Source: Tenacibaculum finnmarkense (GTDB taxonomy: Bacteria > Bacteroidota > Bacteroidia > Flavobacteriales > Flavobacteriaceae). Taken from it: a stretch of 47,455 nt of DNA. The notes below the pieces were generated by a model. It was given only the letters and a program-made list of their open reading frames with translations, searched no databases and was not told the DNA's origin. Of this stretch, positions 41,950-47,455 are shown piece after piece. A program made the translations under genes and the position numbers. The stretch covers positions 1-47,455 of the forward strand of contig NZ_OENA01000093.1 of assembly GCF_900239185.1 (NCBI RefSeq), in the 5' to 3' direction. Every line of letters begins with the position of its first letter. Position 1 is the stretch's first letter.

Positions 41950-43659
41950 ATGGAGCATTTTATAGTATCAGCACGTAAATATCGTCCTCAAATTTTTGAA
42001 GATGTAGTTGGGCAACAAGCAATTACAAACACGCTTGAAAATGCTATAAAAAATGATCATTTAGCCCAGGCTTTATTATTTACAGGTCCTAGAGGTGTTG
42101 GAAAAACGTCTTGTGCGCGTATTTTAGCAAAACGCATCAATCAAGAAGATAATACAACGGTTAAAACTGATGAAGATTTTGCTTTTAATATTTTTGAATT
42201 AGATGCAGCATCAAATAATTCTGTTGATGACATCCGAAATTTAACCGATCAAGTTCGTATTCCTCCACAAACAGGAAAATACAAAGTATATATCATTGAT
42301 GAAGTTCACATGCTTTCTCAAGCGGCTTTTAATGCCTTTTTAAAAACCTTAGAAGAGCCACCAGCCCATGCTATTTTTATTTTAGCAACTACCGAAAAAC
42401 ATAAAATTATACCTACGATATTATCTCGTTGTCAAATTTTTGATTTTAAACGTATTGGTGTTTTAGATGCAAAAGAATATTTAAAAACCATTTGCATCAA
42501 AGAAAATATTACAGCAGATGATGATGCGCTGCATATTATCGCTCAAAAAGCAGATGGTGCCATGCGTGACGCTTTGTCTATTTTTGATAGAGTAATTAGT
42601 TTTTCAGGGAAAAACTTAACTCGAGAGGCAGTTACTCAAAACTTAAACGTGTTAGATTATGACGTATATTTTACAATTACTGATTTACTAATTGAACAAA
42701 AAATCCCACAAGTTTTACTGGCTTTTAATGCTGTTTTAAACAAAGGTTTTGAAGGTCATCATTTTATAAACGGATTAGCATCTCATTTTAGAGATTTATT
42801 AGTTTCAAAAGATGCCGCTACCATTTCTTTATTAGAAGTTGGCGATACTACTAAGAAAAAATATTTTGAACAATCAAAAAAAGCAAGCATGCAGTTTCTA
42901 CTCCTAGGAATTGACAAAGCAAACGATTGCGATTTAAAATATCGAGGCAGTAAAAACCAACGATTGCTGGTAGAATTAACCTTAATGCAAATAGCCTCTA
43001 TCAATTTTGATGGAGCAAAAAAAAAATCTAGCAACTACATAATTCCAGCTACTTTTTTTACTTCTTTATCTCCAGTAAAAAATAGCATAGCACCACCTAT
43101 TGTAAAATCAACAGTAAAAATAGCTACAGCGGCTCCAATAAAGCCGCTAATTAGCGCTACTAGCCAATCATCATCAAAACCATTATTAAAAAATATAAAA
43201 CGCCGTACTTCAGGCTTATCTTTAAAAAGTATTCATCAAAAACCAGTGGTTAAAAATACCGAGGATGATTCTGAAAATTTTGAAAACCATCCTAAAACTC
43301 TTTTTACAGACAAAGAACTTAAAGATGCTTGGAAAGTATACACTTTAAAAACACAACAACTTGGCGATCTTAGTATTGCTTCAGTTTTAGCCTCTAGCCA
43401 ACCTGTTTTAGCAAAAGAATATACAGTTACTTTTGCTATCCCAAATGAATTAATGCAAGTACAATTAGAACGTATTAAGGCTAAATTTACTCGATTTTTA
43501 CGTGAAAAATTAAATAATTATGCTATTCAAATAACTATTGTAGTTAATGAAGTAGTCGAAAAAAAATTCGCCTATACACCACAAGAAAAATTCACTAAAC
43601 TTAAAGAGAAAAATCCATTAATAGAAAAATTAAAAAGCGTTTTTGGTTTATCACTTTAA
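41950..43659 (+). CDS. dnaX: DNA polymerase III subunit gamma/tau
   Basis: Clamp-loader ATPase of the replication machinery, 569 residues. N-terminal AAA+ domain: YRPQIFEDVVGQ (about 11-22), Walker A GPRGVGKTSC (about 45-54), Walker B IIDEVHMLS (about 114-122), sensor 1 LATTEKHKI and the arginine-finger segment LSRCQIF. The four-Cys zinc module found after Walker A in E. coli DnaX is absent; the segment reads KRINQEDNTTVKTDEDF instead, as usual in Bacteroidota. A Ser/Pro/Lys-rich linker (about 365-435) leads to the C-terminal tau-like domain (about 440-569). No slippery A run for a shorter gamma product stands out. Own promoter, SD-like site; a weak hairpin follows. Confidence 0.95.
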   Translation: MEHFIVSARKYRPQIFEDVVGQQAITNTLENAIKNDHLAQALLFTGPRGVGKTSCARILAKRINQEDNTTVKTDEDFAFNIFELDAASNNSVDDIRNLTDQVRIPPQTGKYKVYIIDEVHMLSQAAFNAFLKTLEEPPAHAIFILATTEKHKIIPTILSRCQIFDFKRIGVLDAKEYLKTICIKENITADDDALHIIAQKADGAMRDALSIFDRVISFSGKNLTREAVTQNLNVLDYDVYFTITDLLIEQKIPQVLLAFNAVLNKGFEGHHFINGLASHFRDLLVSKDAATISLLEVGDTTKKKYFEQSKKASMQFLLLGIDKANDCDLKYRGSKNQRLLVELTLMQIASINFDGAKKKSSNYIIPATFFTSLSPVKNSIAPPIVKSTVKIATAAPIKPLISATSQSSSKPLLKNIKRRTSGLSLKSIHQKPVVKNTEDDSENFENHPKTLFTDKELKDAWKVYTLKTQQLGDLSIASVLASSQPVLAKEYTVTFAIPNELMQVQLERIKAKFTRFLREKLNNYAIQITIVVNEVVEKKFAYTPQEKFTKLKEKNPLIEKLKSVFGLSL

Positions 43660-43688
43660 TTTATTTTTTATTACTCCATATCGTTCTT

Positions 43689-43714
43689 TTTAAGAAGAGA
43701 AGCATCTTCTTAAA
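43689..43714. terminator. Inverted repeat after dnaX, possible terminator
   Basis: TTTAAGAAGA, six bases, TCTTCTTAAA: a perfect 10-bp stem 30 bases after dnaX. No T run follows, so termination is doubtful. Confidence 0.4.
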
Positions 43715-43977
43715 TCCTGTTTAAAATAAAAAAACTGTCAGTTCTGAGAAATCCTTAAGTAGTAAAATTGGTCAAGATAAAATAGTTAAAATTCTCGACT
43801 ATTTCAATTTTTCAATTGCTTTTAGTCATTAAAATCACTCGAACTGACAAAAATTATTAAAAAACCCAAAAAAATACGGCAAATCAGGATGCAAAAATAA
43901 ACTAGAATCCCCTTGACGAATTCAATTTCTTATTTTTCTGTTACAAAACTTTTTAGATGAAATTTAAACAGATTCTT
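43713..43977. repeat. TIR element copy 5, diverged
   Basis: About 265 bp with decayed ends AATCCTGTTTAAA and TTTAAACAGATTC. A degenerate R module (43736-43849) keeps its outer TGTCAGTTC and CACTCGAACTGACA arms, followed by the caggatgc module. The longest and most diverged copy. With the inverted repeat at 43689-43714 it explains most of the gene-free stretch 43660-44100; nothing else is seen there. Confidence 0.7.
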
Positions 43978-44100
43978 ATAAATTATAAGAATCAAAACTC
44001 CTTATTTTCTCAGATAAAACAACCAATATAAATTCATAGCATCTATTTTTTTTTTAAACAGTCAGAAAATTATATATTAGGGCTTTTTAAAATTTAGACT

Positions 44101-44928
44101 TTGATAAAAAACATTCTTATTGGTATTGCTTTTTCACCCAATTTAAAAGCTAATTTATTTGAAAGCATTCGCTTGTCAAATATGTTTAATGCACAATTAA
44201 TTGGAGTTCACGTCGGACAAAAATCTGATGAAAAAGAAAAACAACTACAACACTTATTAAGTGAGGCTCCTACACTAAAAAAAACTTTAAAAGTTATTTG
44301 GCAAGAAGGAAAACCCGTTGATGTAATTTTACAAACAACAACACAAGAAAAAGTAGATCTATTAATACTAGGTGCTTTACAAAAAGAAAAAATATACACC
44401 TATTATGTAGGCTCAATTGCCCGAAAACTTACCCGTAAAGCTCCTTGCTCTGTATTATTACTAATAAAACCATCTACAGAAAGAATACCCTGTAAACACA
44501 TTGTTATTAGCGGCTTACAAGACGAAAAAACAGAAGAAACCATTAAAACAGGCTTTAATTTCGCTACAAATTTAGACTGTAAACGAGTTACTATTGTTGA
44601 AGAAATAAGCGCTGCCGAATTAAACGTAAATGTAAGCGATGACGTATCATTACGTAAAGCAACATTAACCAAAGAACGCATGCAAAAACGTGAAGACGCA
44701 CGTGTAAATAAAATGCTAGAACACATTAAAACAGCTGATATTATCATAAAAACACAAAGTATTTTTGGCCGTAGAGGATATTCTATTGGTCATTACGCAA
44801 AAGTAAAAAGAGCCGATTTATTGGTTATAAGTGCCCCTAAAAAAACAGGGCTTTTAGACCGAATATTTCCGCATGATATTGAATATATCTTATCCGAATT
44901 ACCAACCGATGTTTTAATAGTTAAGTAG
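44101..44928 (+). CDS. Universal stress protein, tandem UspA domains
   Basis: A 275-residue cytoplasmic protein with two UspA domains (about 1-125 and 135-275). The first shows IKNILIGIAFS at its N-terminus and a nucleotide-binding-type loop (VDLLILGALQKEKIYTYYVG, about 81-100, then SIARKL). The second has RADLLVISAPKKTG (about 239-252). The start must be TTG 44101-44103, since the next Met falls after the first strand. The gene ends one base before the SulP gene, so the two are translationally coupled. Usp partners of transporters often regulate them or respond to energy status; that link here is inferred from coupling. Confidence 0.87.
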   Translation: MIKNILIGIAFSPNLKANLFESIRLSNMFNAQLIGVHVGQKSDEKEKQLQHLLSEAPTLKKTLKVIWQEGKPVDVILQTTTQEKVDLLILGALQKEKIYTYYVGSIARKLTRKAPCSVLLLIKPSTERIPCKHIVISGLQDEKTEETIKTGFNFATNLDCKRVTIVEEISAAELNVNVSDDVSLRKATLTKERMQKREDARVNKMLEHIKTADIIIKTQSIFGRRGYSIGHYAKVKRADLLVISAPKKTGLLDRIFPHDIEYILSELPTDVLIVK

Positions 44929-44929
44929 A

Positions 44930-47131
44930 ATGGGAAAATCAAAACGTTTTAAAACATTTTTAAGTGAAATACCTCAAAATATTTTTGCAGGTTTCGTAGT
45001 ATCATTAATAGCACTTCCTTTAGGTTTCGGATTAGCCTTAGCATCAGGAGCACCACCAATTTCAGGAGTTATTGCTGCAATTGTAGGTGGTACCGTTGTT
45101 GCTGTTTTAGGAGGTTCTAATGTAACAATTACAGGTCCTGGAAACGGATTAGTTGTTGTTGTAATCGCAGCAATAACCACCTTAGGAGCTGGCGATATGC
45201 ATCAAGGATATTTATACACCCTTGCCGCAATTGTTATTTCAGGAATTATCATGATTATTCTTGGTTTTCTTCGAATGGGCGCTTTAGGAGATTATTTTCC
45301 ATCCTCCGCTATTCAAGGAATGCTAGCAGCCATAGGTATCGGTATTTTTGCCAAACAAATACATGTAATGCTGGGTAATTTAAATGCAAAAGGAAGTATT
45401 ATCGATTTGCTTTTACAAATGCCTAGCGGAATCATTGATTTTATAAAAACCGATAACACCAGTATTTTTTATGCAGGTTTAGTTGGTATTATTAGTTTGT
45501 TAATCATGATTTTTTACAGTAAAATACGTAATAAATACTTTCAATTAATCCCTGCTCCTATGTGGATTGTTGTTTTAAGTATTGGTATGTATTACTATTA
45601 TGATTTATTTTCAGCAAGCCCATACCCTATTGATAAAAGCTTATTAATAGAATTACCAAACGATGTTTTATCGAGCTTTGCCTTTCCTAATTTTGATAAA
45701 ATTTATGAATTTGAATTTATAAATGCAGTAATTGCCATAACATTAATTGCTAGTATAGAGAGTTTATTAAGTATAAAAGCGGTAGATAAATTAGATACTT
45801 TAAAGCGCCGTTCTAACGTTAATAAAGACATTAGAGCCTTAGGTTTAGCCACAGTAATCAGTGGTCTTTTAGGTGGTTTAAATGTTGTAACGGTAATAGC
45901 ACGAAGCTCTGTTAATGTAAATAACAAAGGAAGTAATCGTTCAGCAAACTTTTTTCACGCATTATTTTTAGTCGCATTTATTTTGCTTTTCGCTACCGAA
46001 TTACGAAAAATACCATTACCAGCTTTAGCAGCAATATTAGTATATACAGGTTATAAATTAGCATCACCCGAAAATATTGTTAAAGTATTTAGAATAGGGA
46101 AAGAGCAATTAATTATCTTTTTGGCAACCCTATTAACCACTATAGCTACCAATTTAATTACGGGTATTTTAGCGGGTATTTTTATTACTTTTATCATTCA
46201 TGTTTTCATTAATAAAAACATTATGTTTTTCATTACAAACCTATTAAAACCAAATGTTTTAATGTTTAAAGAAGATGAAAAATATTATGTTTCAGTAAAA
46301 AATTTCGCAAGTTTTTTAAATTTCACAAAATTGAAATCAAAATTAGATCAAATACCTGAAACTGAAGAAGCAATTATTGATTTTTCTTTATGTGATTTTA
46401 TAGATCATTCTGTTATGGAAAATTTAAATAATTACGCAGAAACCTTTAAGCGAAAAGGTGGTTATTTTGAAGTTATTGGTTTAGATGGTTATAAAACAGA
46501 AAGCGCCCATCCATTTGCTTTACGTAAAAATAACCCTGTTGAAATTGATGAAAATACTACATCATCTAATTTAACAAAACGACAAAAATCATTACAAAAA
46601 ATTTCTAACGAATTAAAATGGTCGTATAATATTTCAGCAAAAGAAGCTCTAACTAAAATCCCACATTTTGGTTACTTTAAAACCCGCCAAATAAGTAATA
46701 TATCCAATGTTTTATCTAATGAAAACTGTACATTATTTGACGTTGAATTTTCAGAAGGAGAATTAATCGCTAAACAAATTATTAAGGTCACTATGATGTA
46801 TATTGACATTGAAAAAAACACTCCTGAATTCACTTTAGACAAAGAAGGGATTTTTGAATACATTTATCATTTTGCAGGTTTTAAAGACATTAACATAGAC
46901 AATCACCCTGATTTTTCTAAACGATTTTATCTTTCTGGAAAAAATGCTTCTCAAATAAAAAGCTTTTTTACAGACGAACTTGTTTTATTTTTTGAAAGCA
47001 ATAAATACTATCATATTGAAGCAAACAATAAAGGTCTATTGGTTATTGGTAGAGAACGATTAGCAGGTATTAAAGAAATAAAAACACTTGCCGATTTCGG
47101 AGTTCGTTTAAAAAACACTATTTGTAAATAG
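44930..47131 (+). CDS. SulP anion transporter with STAS domain and extra C-terminal domain
   Basis: A 733-residue inner-membrane transporter of the SulP (SLC26) family, carrying sulfate, bicarbonate or similar anions. The N-terminal transport unit (about 1-430) has the typical first segment NIFAGFVVSLIALPLGFGLA, ITGPGNGLVVV and about 12-14 helices. A STAS domain follows (about 451-523, EEAIIDFSLCDFIDHSVMENL). Beyond STAS lies a further domain (about 551-733) with SNVLSNENCTLFDVEF, PEFTLDKEG, NHPDFSKRFYLSG and FFESNKYYHIE. It resembles a widespread uncharacterised C-terminal domain of membrane proteins. Ordinary SulP proteins end near residue 550. Coupled to the stress-protein gene upstream. 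A bicarbonate role is possible, but nothing in sequence decides it. Confidence 0.9.
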   Translation: MGKSKRFKTFLSEIPQNIFAGFVVSLIALPLGFGLALASGAPPISGVIAAIVGGTVVAVLGGSNVTITGPGNGLVVVVIAAITTLGAGDMHQGYLYTLAAIVISGIIMIILGFLRMGALGDYFPSSAIQGMLAAIGIGIFAKQIHVMLGNLNAKGSIIDLLLQMPSGIIDFIKTDNTSIFYAGLVGIISLLIMIFYSKIRNKYFQLIPAPMWIVVLSIGMYYYYDLFSASPYPIDKSLLIELPNDVLSSFAFPNFDKIYEFEFINAVIAITLIASIESLLSIKAVDKLDTLKRRSNVNKDIRALGLATVISGLLGGLNVVTVIARSSVNVNNKGSNRSANFFHALFLVAFILLFATELRKIPLPALAAILVYTGYKLASPENIVKVFRIGKEQLIIFLATLLTTIATNLITGILAGIFITFIIHVFINKNIMFFITNLLKPNVLMFKEDEKYYVSVKNFASFLNFTKLKSKLDQIPETEEAIIDFSLCDFIDHSVMENLNNYAETFKRKGGYFEVIGLDGYKTESAHPFALRKNNPVEIDENTTSSNLTKRQKSLQKISNELKWSYNISAKEALTKIPHFGYFKTRQISNISNVLSNENCTLFDVEFSEGELIAKQIIKVTMMYIDIEKNTPEFTLDKEGIFEYIYHFAGFKDINIDNHPDFSKRFYLSGKNASQIKSFFTDELVLFFESNKYYHIEANNKGLLVIGRERLAGIKEIKTLADFGVRLKNTICK

Positions 47132-47156
47132 TATCTTAAAAAAGATTTTATTTTAT

Positions 47157-47201
47157 ATCGATAATAAGGAGCTTAAAAGTTACTTATTATCGATTTTTTT
47201 T
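47157..47201 (+). terminator. Terminator of the Usp-SulP operon
   Basis: Perfect 12-bp stem ATCGATAATAAG (47157-47168) and CTTATTATCGAT (47183-47194), followed by eight T. Confidence 0.9.
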
Positions 47202-47284
47202 GAAGCAATTTCCCGCTTTCCGCACTCGCTTTTTTTGTTAAAAAATAACAAAAAAGAGCTCAAACAAAGCTTCAATCGGGGCTA
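47202..47284 (-). repeat. F element copy
   Basis: On the minus strand: TAGCCCCGATTGAAGC, TTTGAGCTC, a TTTTTTGTTA/TAACAAAAAA hairpin, GCGAGTGCGG and AAGCGGGAAATTGCTTC. Directly after the SulP terminator. The stretch 47132-47455 holds the terminator, this F copy and an R module cut by the window end. Confidence 0.8.
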
Positions 47285-47344
47285 GGCATTTGTGTTAATT
47301 TTCATAAATCGATACATCAACTATAATTCCACCAATCTCTACCC

Positions 47345-47455
47345 TATCAGTTCGAGTGATTTTTTCCTTCAAAAAATTGTATCGAGAACTTTTTTAGTAT
47401 CAAAAGAAAACAATTCAAATTCTCGATACTATTTTAATTCCTTTTAGTCATTAAA
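47345..47455. repeat. R module, cut by the window end
   Basis: Begins TATCAGTTCGAGTG, includes the inner pair TATCGAGAAC and AATTCTCGATAC, and breaks off at TTAGTCATTAAA, just before the expected CACTCGAATTGACA arm. Confidence 0.75.

Overview
The window is AT-rich chromosomal DNA of a Bacteroidota bacterium, almost certainly a member of the Flavobacteriaceae. The signs are a type IX secretion sorting tail on a secreted nuclease, lipoprotein and TonB-receptor architectures of that phylum, a DnaX without the zinc module, and start sites preceded by the Bacteroidota -7 promoter element TAnnTTTG rather than by Shine-Dalgarno sequences. The genus cannot be fixed from the sequence; a Tenacibaculum/Polaribacter-like marine flavobacterium is a guess. 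I see no rRNA, tRNA, CRISPR array, prophage or complete insertion sequence.

Layout. 0-6.5 kb: a truncated LysE-family gene, pyrD, pheT and a secreted multidomain endonuclease I. 6.5-13.7 kb: a small membrane-type protein without an obvious start codon, a CoA-type Nudix hydrolase, a PlsC-like acyltransferase with a variant active site, an M42 aminopeptidase, a TonB C-terminal-domain protein, a RecD-like helicase, a conserved flavobacterial protein and rsmD. 13.7-18.1 kb: an accessory segment with one large type IIG restriction-modification gene, bracketed by inverted copies of two non-coding repeat families. 18.1-24.2 kb: an ABC-F ATPase, a thioredoxin-like lipoprotein without CXXC, a DEAD-box RNA helicase with a structured leader and RGG tail, and an orphan acidic protein. 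24.5-33.1 kb (minus strand): a heavy-metal efflux locus reading His-rich exported protein, CzcA-TolC fusion, CzcB adaptor, HupE/UreJ-like protein and transmembrane anchor protein, then an SPFH protein with its own promoter. 33.2-37 kb: HIT protein, thioesterase, VWA protein and group III truncated haemoglobin. 37-43.7 kb: purB with a lipoprotein gene overlapping its stop codon, a second His-rich exported protein, a TonB-dependent receptor with a long His/Asp loop, and dnaX. 44-47.1 kb: a tandem universal stress protein coupled to a SulP-STAS transporter with an extra C-terminal domain.

Common themes. Two loci about 6 kb apart handle transition metals. One is an efflux pump and one an outer-membrane receptor, and each is headed by a small His-rich exported protein ending in a Pro-Pro motif. 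This suggests zinc (or copper) homeostasis, but the metal is inferred.

The intergenic space is filled by three repeat families: (i) 180-265 bp elements with GAGCCTGTTTAAA terminal inverted repeats (five copies); (ii) a nested palindromic 'R' module ending in TGTCAnTTCGAGTG (alone or inside the first family); (iii) an 82-99 nt 'F' element with a conserved U-rich/A-rich hairpin (four copies). In one F copy the two conserved flanks have exchanged CCC for GGG and GGG for CCC, which suggests a base-paired RNA. These families, the CzcA-TolC polyprotein and the switch-like leader of the DEAD-box gene are the most interesting signals.
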